NCBI GenBank assembly: GCA_024695145.1
Contig: JAILIS010000032.1
Coordinates: forward strand, 1 to 64,000
DNA from: Lachnospiraceae bacterium
GTDB lineage: Bacteria; Bacillota; Clostridia; Lachnospirales; Lachnospiraceae
Length of the DNA: 64,000 nt
Direction of reading: 5' to 3'
Part shown: positions 35,838-45,389 of the stretch, piece by piece
Numbering within the stretch: the stretch's first letter is position 1
Layout: each line of letters starts with the position of its first letter
Program-made: the position numbers and the translations under genes
The notes under the pieces: generated by a model
Told to the model about the DNA's origin: nothing
The model's input: only the letters and a program-made list of their open reading frames with translations
Databases searched by the model: none

Positions 35838-37199
35838 ATGAAACTTATCTATCAGGTTGAGGACAAGGTCAAACCGGGACCGCTTCTCGTATTTGCCATT
35901 CAGCAGCTTCTCGCGATCATGACGGCGACACTCGTCGTACCGATCATAGTGGGCAACGGTATGAGCCCGGCAGCAGCTCTTTTCGGAGCAGGCTGCGGAA
36001 CGCTTATCTACATTCTGTTCACCCGGAGAAAGAGTCCGGTATTCCTCGGTTCATCATTTGCTTTTATAGGCAGCATGGTTGCTGCGTTTGCCGGCGGAGT
36101 TTCCGTTTCGCTCGGATATCTCGGAATGATAATCGGTGCGATATTTGCCGGCCTTGTATATGTTGTTATCGCTCTTATCGTCAATTTTGTCGGTGTTGAC
36201 TGGATCAACAAGCTTATGCCGGCAGTTGTCATAGGCCCCACGGTCGCCATCATCGGTCTGTCTCTTGCCGGAAATGCGGTAGGTGATATCACAACAGGCG
36301 GCGTAAAGGTCGACGGTGCTGCGATCGCCAGTCCTTTTGCAGCGCTTCTCGGAGGACTCGTAACACTTGCGGTCACAATGGTATGTAGTTCCTACGGCAA
36401 GAAGAGCGGCCGTCTCATACCTTTCATATACGGTATACTTGCCGGATACGCTTTCTGCCTCATACTGACACTGATCGGCAATGCCACCGGCAACGATTCC
36501 ATCAGGCTCTTAAGCTTTGATTCTTTTGCGGCACTTACCGAGAACGGAGTCGGATTGTCCACGTTCTTCGCAGTTCCGTCATTTACATTCCTTACGGCTT
36601 TCGGAGCGTTCGGAGAGCTTAGCGGCACATATATCGGAACGATCTTTGCCGCTTACGTACCGGTCGCATTCGTTGTTTTTGCTGAGCATATCGCCGACCA
36701 CAAGAACATTTCCTCGATAATCGAGAGAGATCTTCTCAAGGATCCCGGTCTTCACAGGACTCTTCTCGGAGACGGTATCGGTTCAATGGTCGGAGCATTC
36801 TTCGGCGGATGTCCGAATACGACATACGGTGAATCGATAGGATGTGTTGCCATCACCAAGAATGCATCCGTATATACGATAATCGCTGCGGCATGCGGTG
36901 CGATCATCATTTCGTTCATCTCACCGTTTATCGCTTTCGTCAATTCCATCCCCTCATGTGTAATGGGCGGTGTATGTATGGCACTTTACGGATTTATCGC
37001 GGTATCGGGTCTCAAGATGGTTCAGAACGTTGACCTTAATAAGAACAAGAATCTGTTTGTTGTATCCGTCATACTCATTGCAGGTATCGGCGGACTTACG
37101 CTCAACTTCGGTTCCGTTACGATCACGAGCGTTGCATGTGCCCTTATCCTTGGTATTCTTGCAAATCTTCTGCTCAAGAATGCTCCCGAAACGGAGTAA
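35838..37199 (+). CDS. Uracil-xanthine permease (NCS2 family)
   Basis: A 453-residue polytopic nucleobase:cation symporter with about 12-14 helices. NCS2 features are present: an early QQLLAIMTATLVVPIIVG helix (QH-type motif), FLGSSFAFIG, GPTVAIIGLSLAGNA, the FAEHIADHKN region with the functional Glu and His, and the signature GCPNTTYGESIG. It imports uracil or xanthine into the cytoplasm. Single gene with its own promoter; a pairing region after the stop could terminate both it and the convergent symporter. Confidence 0.93.
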   Translation: MKLIYQVEDKVKPGPLLVFAIQQLLAIMTATLVVPIIVGNGMSPAAALFGAGCGTLIYILFTRRKSPVFLGSSFAFIGSMVAAFAGGVSVSLGYLGMIIGAIFAGLVYVVIALIVNFVGVDWINKLMPAVVIGPTVAIIGLSLAGNAVGDITTGGVKVDGAAIASPFAALLGGLVTLAVTMVCSSYGKKSGRLIPFIYGILAGYAFCLILTLIGNATGNDSIRLLSFDSFAALTENGVGLSTFFAVPSFTFLTAFGAFGELSGTYIGTIFAAYVPVAFVVFAEHIADHKNISSIIERDLLKDPGLHRTLLGDGIGSMVGAFFGGCPNTTYGESIGCVAITKNASVYTIIAAACGAIIISFISPFIAFVNSIPSCVMGGVCMALYGFIAVSGLKMVQNVDLNKNKNLFVVSVILIAGIGGLTLNFGSVTITSVACALILGILANLLLKNAPETE

Positions 37200-37235
37200 G
37201 ACAGCGTAGATTTTGCGAATGCCGGATTGACCTAC

Positions 37236-37270
37236 AAGAGCCTCCGATCTTTTTCCGGGGGCTCTTATTG
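37236..37270. terminator. Bidirectional terminator-like hairpin
   Basis: AAGAGCCTCCG (37236-37246) pairs with CGGGGGCTCTT (37256-37266, one wobble) between the two convergent transporter genes; the T run is weak. Confidence 0.5.
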
Positions 37271-37296
37271 TGTCCGTTATAAAGGCTAACCGGCAG

Positions 37297-38613
37297 TTAA
37301 AGGACGCCTTTTTTTGAATTTTTGATGACCGGGATCGCCATAAGACCGTTCAGGACATCTGCTATATTCCATATGATCTTAAGCTCGGCCAGAGAACCGG
37401 CCAGTATGCCGCATACCCAGATGATCTTATATGTCAGGATGATCTTTTCTCCGAACAGATAGACGGCACAGCGTTCGCCGTAGTAGTAACATCCGAGCAT
37501 GGTGGAGAACGTAAAACTTATGAGTCCGATCACAAGAACGGGTTTGCCGACGACGGGAATGGTTGAAAATGCCAGTGAAGTCAGTTCGGAACCGTTACCG
37601 CTCATCCCGTCTATGAACGGATGTTTAATGATACAGGAGACCAGTACAAGGCCTGTCATAAGACATACCACTACAGTATCCCAGAATGTTCCCGTCATGG
37701 AAACAAGAGCCTGTCTTTTCGGATTTTTTGTCTTTGCCGCTGCAGCCACGAGCGGTGAGGAACCCATTCCCGATTCATTCGAAAACAGACCTCTCGCGAT
37801 TCCGTATCTGCAGGCTGTGGCAACGGTGCTTCCGATAAATCCGCCGCCTGCCGCCCTTGCGGTAAATGCCGCTGAAACTATGGTTGTTACGGTCTTGCCT
37901 AAAACGTCGGCATTCATTATCAGTATGATAAGACAGCCGGCTACATAGAAGACCGCCATAAAAGGCACAAGTTTTTCGGACACCCTGGTTATCGACTTTA
38001 CGCCTCCTATGATGGCAATTCCGACCAGTGTTGCGAGGGTCAACGCCATAACCCACGTGATGGTCTTTTCGGATGTCTCACCTGTGGCAAAATTGCTTTT
38101 TACGGTCGATACAACGGCATTGGCAGGTACGGAACATCCTATTCCCAGCCCGCACAGCGAGGCCATAACGGCGAAGATAATGCCGAGCCATTTCATGTTA
38201 AGTCCTCTGTCGAGAGCGTACATGGCTCCGCCGAGCATTGTCCCGTCCTCGCTTTTCACACGGTATTTTAAGGCTATGACTGTCTCGGCGTATTTGGTGG
38301 CCATTCCGAATATGCCCGTAAACCATATCCAAAGAACCGCCCCGGGTCCGCCGAGTGCTATAGCGGTTCCGACTCCTATAATGTTTGCCGTACCGACGGT
38401 TGATGCAAGCGCGGTAGTAAGTGCGCCGAACTGTGAGACGTCCCCCGGTGAATCGGGGTCTTTTGTGAAGGAGAGTTTTATCGCCTTAAAGATATCCTTT
38501 TGTATGAAGCCGGTCTTAAAACTTATGAAAAAGTGTGTACCGAGCAACAGTATTATCTGAGGCAGTCACCATACGATGTTGTCGATCGCTGCTGTTATTT
38601 CTTCAAGGTTCAT
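37297..38613 (-). pseudogene. Alanine/glycine:cation symporter (AGCS) gene with in-frame TGA and short C-terminus
   Basis: From ATG 38613 (GGAG 8 nt upstream) the frame reads MNLEEITAAIDNIVW, then TGA at 38566-38568, then LPQIILLLGTHFFISF and the rest of an AGCS transporter (ASTVGTANIIGVGTAIALGG, SNESGMGSSPLVAAAA are family hallmarks). In this family the sequence around the stop is normally VWG followed by P or LP, so TGA most likely replaced the conserved Gly codon GGA. The C-terminus ends soon after NGLMAIP, lacking the usual final helix. Both defects point to inactivation. Reinitiation at TTG 38547 without a good ribosome site is the alternative. Confidence 0.75.
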
Positions 38614-38675
38614 ATGCATTCTCCCATATCCTGTTTGAAATCATTTTAACATTATAACATGATTTTATTCTCTCA

Positions 38676-38704
38676 TTGACAACATTAAATTCTTATATTA
38701 TATT
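38676..38704 (+). promoter_or_regulatory. Consensus promoter of the beta-mannosidase gene
   Basis: TTGACA (38676-38681), 17 nt, TATATT (38699-38704), leaving a leader of about 85 nt that includes a small AAGTG/CACTT hairpin. Confidence 0.65.
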
Positions 38705-38796
38705 ATCTCTTGAAATATCTAAGTGCGTTTTCTACACTTCGGTTCTTTTGATAATCCCCAAGATGTTTTTTATAAAACGATTCAGAGGTAGATCGA

Positions 38797-41292
38797 ATGA
38801 TTTTTCAGACGCTAAACGGTAAGTGGGTCATGAATGAGCGGGGCTCAGAGGCTTTTGTTGAGGCGCAGGTACCCGGTTCGGTGCTCTCGGCACTGCTCAT
38901 CGGCCACAGAACGAACGATCCGTTTTTCGGAATAAACGAAGAAGAGACAAGGGAACTTTTCAGAAAAGACTATTTCTTTTCAACCGAATTTGAACTGATC
39001 CCGGAGCTTTTTGAGCAGGAGAAAATAGTGCTGTGCTGCAAGGGTATCGATACACTTGCGCGTGTATACGTCAACAACATGCTCGTCGGTACGACCGACA
39101 ACATGCACCGCACTTACAACTTCGACGTCAAGCCCTATCTGGTTCTCGGCATCAATATGGTCATGGTTGAGCTCATGTCTCCCATAAACTATATCGAGAA
39201 CAGGACTCCCACGAACGGCAAGGAGGTTGATTACACTCCCACCGGATGCTCGCGGGGCAACCAGTATCTTCGCAAGACCCACTGCATGTTCGGATGGGAC
39301 TGGGGTGCGAACATACCCGACTGCGGAATATGGCGCAGCATCGACCTTATCGGCTACAGCCTTATCCGCATCGATGATGTGCTGATCACACAGCAGCACG
39401 ACAAGAAGAAAGTCACTCTTGATATCGACGTGAAGGCGGAGCTGATCAGAAAGGATCACTATATCATCCAGGTCGAGCTCGTTACACCCGACGGCAAGGT
39501 TTCCGCGATAACCGAGACTCTTACCGGAGACGAAGTTTCGCTCTCGATGGAGATAGACAATCCCAAGCTCTGGTGGCCAAGAGGATTCGGCGATCAGCCG
39601 CTTTACACGGTTAGTGTCTTTGCCCTTGACATGAACGGTAACCAGTGGGACTCCAGGTCATACCGCATAGGTCTTCGCACGATGAGCGTCTCCACCGACA
39701 AGGACGAGTTCGGTAAGGAATTCTGCTTTGTCGTCAACAACATACGCATATTCTCGATGGGTGCCAACTACATTCCCGAAGACACGATATATTCCTTCAT
39801 CACGAAGGAGAAGATAGATTATCTGTTAAAGTCAGCCGTCAAGTGTAATTTCAACACGATCAGGGTATGGGGCGGCGGCTATTATCCGTCCGACACGTTC
39901 TACGATCTTTGCGACGAATACGGTCTTATTGTATGGCAGGACATGATGTTTGCCAACAACGTATATGATCTTACCGATGATATGGCGGCATCGGTCAGCG
40001 CGGAGGCTGCCGACAATATCAGAAGGATCAGACATCACGCATGTCTCGGTCTTATATGCGGTAATAACGAGATAGAAGAAGCCTGGGTTGAATGGCCCGA
40101 GTTCCGGGCTCATTCGGACGAGCTCAGAAAAGACTATCTCAGACTGTTTGAGGATATTCTGCCCGGCATAGCAAGGGAGTGTGCGCCCCAAGTGTTCTAC
40201 TGGCCGTCATCCCCGTCATCGGGAGGACGTTTTGACAAGCCGTCCGATGAGACGAGAGGAGACTATCACTGCTGGGACGTATGGCACGGACAGGCCGATT
40301 TTGAACAGTACGAAGAGCACAATATGCGCTTTGTGTCCGAGTTCGGGTTCCAGTCGTTTCCTTCCATCAAGACCGTGAAGACGTTCACCAACGAGAGTGA
40401 CCGCAACGTTTTCTCAAAGGTTATGGAGAGTCACCAGAAGAACAAGGATGCGAACGGCAAGCTGATATATTACATGTCACACAACTTCCTGTTCCCGAAG
40501 GATTTTGAGAGCCTTCTGTATCTGACACAGATCCTTCAGGCTGTTGCGGTCAAGCACGGCGTTGAGCACTGGAGAAGGAACAGAGGGTGCACGATGGGAA
40601 CGCTTTACTGGCAGTTCAATGACAGCTGGCCGGTGGCATCGTGGTCGGGCATCGACTATTTCGGCAGGTGGAAACCGCTTCAGTATTTTTCCAAATATTT
40701 CTTTGCCCAGATAGCCGGATCGATCAAAAGAGAAGGCAATATCGTCAGTCCTTATGTCGTGAACGAGACGAGGGATTTTGAGACGAGAAGGGTCAAGGTA
40801 TCGCTGCAGACGATGGAATTCCGTCTCCTTCACGAGGAGGAACATGAGGTTGACATCGCACCGTTCTCGGCCGTAAAGGTGTGTGAGATCGACTACACGG
40901 ATCTTATCCGCGGCATGGAGAACAGCGTGTTCGTGGAGGCCGAATTCTTCGATGAGGAAGGTAACATCCAGTCGACCGAGATAGACGTGTTTGTCAAGTA
41001 CAAGTACCTCGATCTTGAAGGATCATCTATAAGCTATTCCGTTATAGAACTTGCGGATGAATACGTTATCCGGATGATGTCCGGCGGATTTGCGGCATTT
41101 GTGGAGCTCGACCTTCTGCAGGCGGATGCGATCTTCTCCGATAACTATTTCCATCTTACAAGTAAGAGGGAGAAGACCGTCAGGCTCAAAAAGAGTGATA
41201 TACGTTATCTTAACCCGAACGTTTCGGAGATACAGAACAGATATGAGCTTGAACAGCAGCTCGTGATCAGAACACTTAAGGATACGTACTGA
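38797..41292 (+). CDS. Beta-mannosidase, glycoside hydrolase family 2
   Basis: An 831-residue cytosolic enzyme (no signal peptide). N-terminal jelly-roll opens LNGKWVMNERGSEAFVEAQV as in GH2 beta-mannosidases; PTGCSRGNQYLRKTHCMFGW and NTIRVWGGGYYPSDTFYDLC mark the catalytic barrel. The acid/base Glu (about E425) is in CGNNEIEEAW and the nucleophile Glu (about E515) in RFVSEFGFQSFP. It removes terminal beta-mannose from imported manno-oligosaccharides, consistent with a plant-fibre or yeast-mannan diet. Consensus promoter upstream; stop and next start overlap (TGATG). Confidence 0.92.
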   Translation: MIFQTLNGKWVMNERGSEAFVEAQVPGSVLSALLIGHRTNDPFFGINEEETRELFRKDYFFSTEFELIPELFEQEKIVLCCKGIDTLARVYVNNMLVGTTDNMHRTYNFDVKPYLVLGINMVMVELMSPINYIENRTPTNGKEVDYTPTGCSRGNQYLRKTHCMFGWDWGANIPDCGIWRSIDLIGYSLIRIDDVLITQQHDKKKVTLDIDVKAELIRKDHYIIQVELVTPDGKVSAITETLTGDEVSLSMEIDNPKLWWPRGFGDQPLYTVSVFALDMNGNQWDSRSYRIGLRTMSVSTDKDEFGKEFCFVVNNIRIFSMGANYIPEDTIYSFITKEKIDYLLKSAVKCNFNTIRVWGGGYYPSDTFYDLCDEYGLIVWQDMMFANNVYDLTDDMAASVSAEAADNIRRIRHHACLGLICGNNEIEEAWVEWPEFRAHSDELRKDYLRLFEDILPGIARECAPQVFYWPSSPSSGGRFDKPSDETRGDYHCWDVWHGQADFEQYEEHNMRFVSEFGFQSFPSIKTVKTFTNESDRNVFSKVMESHQKNKDANGKLIYYMSHNFLFPKDFESLLYLTQILQAVAVKHGVEHWRRNRGCTMGTLYWQFNDSWPVASWSGIDYFGRWKPLQYFSKYFFAQIAGSIKREGNIVSPYVVNETRDFETRRVKVSLQTMEFRLLHEEEHEVDIAPFSAVKVCEIDYTDLIRGMENSVFVEAEFFDEEGNIQSTEIDVFVKYKYLDLEGSSISYSVIELADEYVIRMMSGGFAAFVELDLLQADAIFSDNYFHLTSKREKTVRLKKSDIRYLNPNVSEIQNRYELEQQLVIRTLKDTY

Positions 41293-41471
41293 TGAATGAA
41301 ATACCCAAAGATCCGGCAATGCTGCTCGGGTTCGTGAATTTAAAGCTCAGGGATTTCTATGACAGTCTCGACTCGATGTGCGACGACATGAATATCGATA
41401 AAGATGCCGTGATCAAGGCTCTTTATGCCATCGGATATGAATATGATGAGGAAAACAATCAGTTCAGATAG
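41292..41471 (+). CDS. DUF4250 domain-containing small protein
   Basis: A 59-residue protein beginning MNEIPKDPAMLLGFVNLKLR, with DSMCDDMNIDKDAVIKAL and ending AIGYEYDEENNQFR. This matches the DUF4250 pattern common in Lachnospiraceae: PKDPAMLLSFVN at the start and IGYxYDxxxNQF at the end. Function unknown. Its ATG overlaps the beta-mannosidase stop by one base, so it depends on coupling; the convergent DUF4364 gene ends 3 nt away. Confidence 0.85.
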   Translation: MNEIPKDPAMLLGFVNLKLRDFYDSLDSMCDDMNIDKDAVIKALYAIGYEYDEENNQFR

Positions 41472-41474
41472 AGA

Positions 41475-41987
41475 CTACAGCAGATTTTCCAGAATGAAAG
41501 AGTATATATCGGAAGAGCGCTCTTTCCAGTGATCGCAGATGGCAATGGCACTGTCCTCCGTCGGCATGTTGATCTTGATGTTGATAAGATCCTCGGACTT
41601 CTCTCGCGCGGTAAGATCGGCAACATAATCCCCGGTTGACGTGCGGTAGTGATTAGTGATGACCGACATCCTGTTCGCGATATCCCCTTTGTATTTTTCG
41701 TAGTAGGTGTTGATATCGTTTCTGATCCCCTCGGATATGCGGTTCTGGAAAAAAGACAGCGTGGATCTGCCTTCGTCCGTGAGCGTCAGATAAGTTGAAC
41801 TGTGGGTGGTGGAAGCTTCGATAAAGCCGTCTTCGGTCAGTTCGTAGATGGACTCCGTCAGCACAAAATAATCACAGTACTCCCGTTCGAGTATAAAATC
41901 ATATATCTCGGCTTTGGTCACCGAAAAGTCAACCTTGTCGAGCATATACAGAACTATGAGTTTTATGAGGATCTTCGGATCTGTCAT
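41475..41987 (-). CDS. DUF4364 family protein, winged-helix-like
   Basis: A 170-residue cytosolic protein matching DUF4364: MTDPKILIKLIVLYMLDKVD, then YCDYFVLTESIYELTEDGFI and a TYLTLTDEGRSTLSFF wing-like segment, typical of a winged-helix fold. Probably a transcription regulator, target unknown. It faces rho across about 70 nt. Confidence 0.85.
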   Translation of the reverse strand: MTDPKILIKLIVLYMLDKVDFSVTKAEIYDFILEREYCDYFVLTESIYELTEDGFIEASTTHSSTYLTLTDEGRSTLSFFQNRISEGIRNDINTYYEKYKGDIANRMSVITNHYRTSTGDYVADLTAREKSEDLINIKINMPTEDSAIAICDHWKERSSDIYSFILENLL

Positions 41988-42061
41988 GGCTATATCATAA
42001 TGTTAATGTTGCAAAAAGTCAAAAGTAAGCAGTCATACCGAAAAAGGAGGCATCGTTGTCT

Positions 42062-43450
42062 ATGACTCGTGAAAAGTACGAATCACTTTCACTGGCGGCA
42101 CTGAAGGATCTTGCGAAAGCGCGTAACATCAAAGGAATTTCGCTCATGAAAAAGAGCGAGATCGTTGATGCCATGCTCTCGCTTGATGCAAGGGAAGCTG
42201 CCGCAAAATCAGGAAAGGGCGGAAACGAGGGTGAAGAAAAGCCCAAAAGAGTTCTTTCCGAAGAAGACAGAAGGATGGCGGTCGGAGAGGAATCCGAGCT
42301 GTCAGAGGAAAAGAGGATGCTTGATTCCGGCGAGGAGGCCAGGGGTATCCTTGAAGTAATGTCCGACGGATACGGCTTCATCAGAAGTGAGAATTATCTT
42401 CCCGGAGACGACGATGTCTATGTTGCCCCGAGCCAGATCAGAAGGTTCGGACTCAAGACCGGAGACATTGTGGTCGGTAACATGAGGGTCAAAAATCCGA
42501 CGGATAAGTTCGGAGCGCTCCTCTATGTCAAAGCGATCAACGGTCTGCCGCCTTCGGAGGCCTGCAAACGTAAGAGCTTTGAGGATCTGACACCTGTATT
42601 CCCCGATGAGAAGCTTCAGCTTGAAACACCCGGAGGAAGCATCGCCATGCGTATCATGGATCTTATGTGCCCGGTCGGAAAGGGTCAGAGAGGCATGATC
42701 GTATCACCGCCAAAGGCAGGAAAGACAACGCTTCTTAAAGATGTGGCCAAGTCGATCACCAAAAACAATCCCGAGATGCACCTGCTCATACTCCTTATCG
42801 ATGAGCGTCCCGAGGAAGTTACGGATATAAAGGAAAGCATTGAAGGCGAACAGGTTGAAGTCATATACTCCACATTTGACGAGCTGCCCGAGCATCACAA
42901 GAGGGTGTCCGAGATGGTAATAGAACGTGCAAAGCGGCTTGTTGAGCACGGCGAGGATGTCACGATACTTCTTGATTCCATCACGAGACTTACAAGAGCA
43001 TACAACCTTACGGTGCAGCCCAGCGGCCGTACGCTCTCGGGTGGTCTTGATCCCGCGGCTCTTCACATGCCGAAACGATTTTTCGGCGCAGCCAGGAACA
43101 TGCGTGAAGGCGGCAGCCTTACGATACTGGCGACAGCTCTTATAGATACCGGATCCAAGATGGATGATGTCGTATACGAGGAATTCAAGGGAACCGGTAA
43201 CATGGAGATGGTACTTGACAGAAAGCTTTCGGAAAAGAGGGTGTTCCCTGCGATAGATATTCCCAAGTCCGGAACGAGAAGGGACGATCTGCTCCTGCAG
43301 CCCTACGAGCTTGAAGCCATCAATGTAATGCGCAAGGCCTTTAACGGCCTCAAGCCCGAGGAAGCTGTCGAGAAATGTCTGGATATCTTCGTCAGGACGA
43401 GGAACAACAATGAGTTCATCGAGATGATCAAGAAGATCAGGCTTTACTGA
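42062..43450 (+). CDS. rho: Transcription termination factor Rho
   Basis: A 462-residue hexameric RNA helicase. N-terminal Rho_N helical domain, an acidic linker, a cold-shock-like RNA-binding domain ([19 protein letters not shown]), Walker [13 protein letters not shown], Walker [47 protein letters not shown] and the R-loop region [23 protein letters not shown] 42056 (5 nt after AGGAGG) is an alternative start. Its 3' end overlaps the convergent DUF4153 gene by 7 nt. Confidence 0.97.
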   Translation: MTREKYESLSLAALKDLAKARNIKGISLMKKSEIVDAMLSLDAREAAAKSGKGGNEGEEKPKRVLSEEDRRMAVGEESELSEEKRMLDSGEEARGILEVMSDGYGFIRSENYLPGDDDVYVAPSQIRRFGLKTGDIVVGNMRVKNPTDKFGALLYVKAINGLPPSEACKRKSFEDLTPVFPDEKLQLETPGGSIAMRIMDLMCPVGKGQRGMIVSPPKAGKTTLLKDVAKSITKNNPEMHLLILLIDERPEEVTDIKESIEGEQVEVIYSTFDELPEHHKRVSEMVIERAKRLVEHGEDVTILLDSITRLTRAYNLTVQPSGRTLSGGLDPAALHMPKRFFGAARNMREGGSLTILATALIDTGSKMDDVVYEEFKGTGNMEMVLDRKLSEKRVFPAIDIPKSGTRRDDLLLQPYELEAINVMRKAFNGLKPEEAVEKCLDIFVRTRNNNEFIEMIKKIRLY

Positions 43451-45264
43451 TCGCCCATAAACAGATATCCTTCAAGATTGACAGCGGAGATCTCGTCATT
43501 CTTATCATATGTAATGTCCGTGTTTGTGATGCAAAGACGGACATTTTCATTTATGTCGACAGTGCTGATATCGTTGAATTCATCATTATAATCGGATGAC
43601 GGACTGATCCCGAGATCCTGTTCGTCATAGATCTTCTTAAAGTCTTCGCAGTATTTTGTAAGATCAACGGTCGGACATTTATCAACAGGTGTTCTTGCAT
43701 CGTAGTCCTCGTTGTCATACACATATACGGAAAGCTTTGCGGTATCACACTGTTTGTCGGCGCTCTTTATCCACACGTGTATGAGCCTGTCGTATCCGCT
43801 TATGTCGTATCCGTCGCCGGAAGCCAGGGCATTAATGTCCGTACTGTACCAGGCGTAGCGCTCATTTACAGGCAGTCCGCTTCCATCCGCGTCCCTGAAG
43901 TTGCCTGCGGCTTCTTTGGCATTGTCCTTAAGTGCTTTTAAAGTATCGGAATCTATTCCCGAAAAGTACTTTGAAAAACGCATCCCGCCAAAATCACTGT
44001 CGGTCAGGAATTCATAGGCGGCATTTGCGCGCATGTACTGCCTGTCGGTTACCGTCCCGCCTGACTGTGAGACCTCAAGATATGATGCGAGAGTATTTTT
44101 TGCCAGTATCGTCGATAGCGGCCGGGCTCCTATTCCCGGAAGGAACACCGGAATGATTATGAACAGGCATATGATAAGAAGGATGTTCCGGCCTGCGATC
44201 TGTCCGCGCTTTCTTTCGATGGCGTAATATACGATGTATGTGATCTCAAACAGGATAAAAGCCACACCGAAATATCTCTTCGGTGTCAGGCCGTACTGAC
44301 CGATACGGACAATAACGGTATAGCACTGCATCAGAATGAACGGCGCGAATATGTACGGACACAGGTATGCAAACTTCTGGAGAAATCCTTTTTCCTCAAA
44401 TGAAGTGCACATATACGTTATGAACATTGACACAATGAACAGTGCCGTCAGTATCGAATAGACCGAGTTCGAAGGAACCGAAACGGTCACTACGAGTTTA
44501 ATTATGTAGATATATATTATGGCAAATGCCATAAGCGTTAACGTAAGGGTGATGTACCTGACGATCACCTGGAAGAACATGTTGGCCGGCTCATTTTCAT
44601 GCGTCAGCGAATAAATGACCGCAGGTATATAGAACAGGCCGTTGATCAGTATCAGGATCGTAATGAAATACTCGAATGCATCATCATATAGCAGCACCGT
44701 GATGATGATCGTCAGGAGCAGTACGCCAAGCTGTATCACTCCGTAGATTATGGATGAGAAAAATATCTTTGAAGTCGAGTTGACTGTGTGGGAATTGAAC
44801 GCCTGATGAATGTCATGGCTGTATGAAAAGTATATCGCAAGTATCAATGCTATGACTACAAGCCCCGTTATGTACATGGCTATGGTCGCCTCGCCGACAC
44901 GCATCTGCGTATCCGATATGAGATTGACAAGCCATGACCGCGACCTCTCTGATGTGTCCAGGAGCAAAAAGCCCATCACGAGCGACAACAGGCCGAAGAA
45001 CACATATACGGCTGACTTTACGCGAGTTGACCATTGCGGTCGAATGCTTTCGAAAAACAGTGCAAAAGCCGTAAAAAACAAACAGGACATACATATACAG
45101 AAGAATACAGCCGGCCCGTTAAAATCAGTGGCCAGGGTTATATACGAATGGATCGAGAAAAGCAATGCAGTCACTATTACGGATATTGCCGTTACGGGGT
45201 GAGTAATATACAGAAGCCTCGGGTATGAAAAAGCCTTCCTGCAAAATGAAATGAGTTTGTCCAT
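43444..45264 (-). CDS. DUF4153-like polytopic membrane protein
   Basis: A 606-residue protein with about ten to twelve hydrophobic helices in the first 390 residues, then an approximately 200-residue external or luminal region (TSDFGG- and SGID-containing, Asp/Tyr-rich). The overall plan fits DUF4153 proteins of Firmicutes. Function unknown. GGAGGGG precedes the ATG. It sits between rho and rpmE, where most relatives have nothing, so it and the HD-GYP gene look inserted. Confidence 0.75.
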   Translation of the reverse strand: MDKLISFCRKAFSYPRLLYITHPVTAISVIVTALLFSIHSYITLATDFNGPAVFFCICMSCLFFTAFALFFESIRPQWSTRVKSAVYVFFGLLSLVMGFLLLDTSERSRSWLVNLISDTQMRVGEATIAMYITGLVVIALILAIYFSYSHDIHQAFNSHTVNSTSKIFFSSIIYGVIQLGVLLLTIIITVLLYDDAFEYFITILILINGLFYIPAVIYSLTHENEPANMFFQVIVRYITLTLTLMAFAIIYIYIIKLVVTVSVPSNSVYSILTALFIVSMFITYMCTSFEEKGFLQKFAYLCPYIFAPFILMQCYTVIVRIGQYGLTPKRYFGVAFILFEITYIVYYAIERKRGQIAGRNILLIICLFIIIPVFLPGIGARPLSTILAKNTLASYLEVSQSGGTVTDRQYMRANAAYEFLTDSDFGGMRFSKYFSGIDSDTLKALKDNAKEAAGNFRDADGSGLPVNERYAWYSTDINALASGDGYDISGYDRLIHVWIKSADKQCDTAKLSVYVYDNEDYDARTPVDKCPTVDLTKYCEDFKKIYDEQDLGISPSSDYNDEFNDISTVDINENVRLCITNTDITYDKNDEISAVNLEGYLFMGDQ

Positions 45265-45389
45265 GATTATTCCCCTCCTTCGCGGATATTATACTATCAC
45301 ATATGATAAATTACAAATTAGCATATTGTTTTAATCGGTTATTACCGATATAATTAATGTTTGTTATAAGATAACAATTTGGAGGACAG

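Noticed and set aside
38566..38568. Selenocysteine at the in-frame TGA of the symporter
   Set aside because: The family has glycine there, not cysteine, and no clear SECIS-like hairpin follows.
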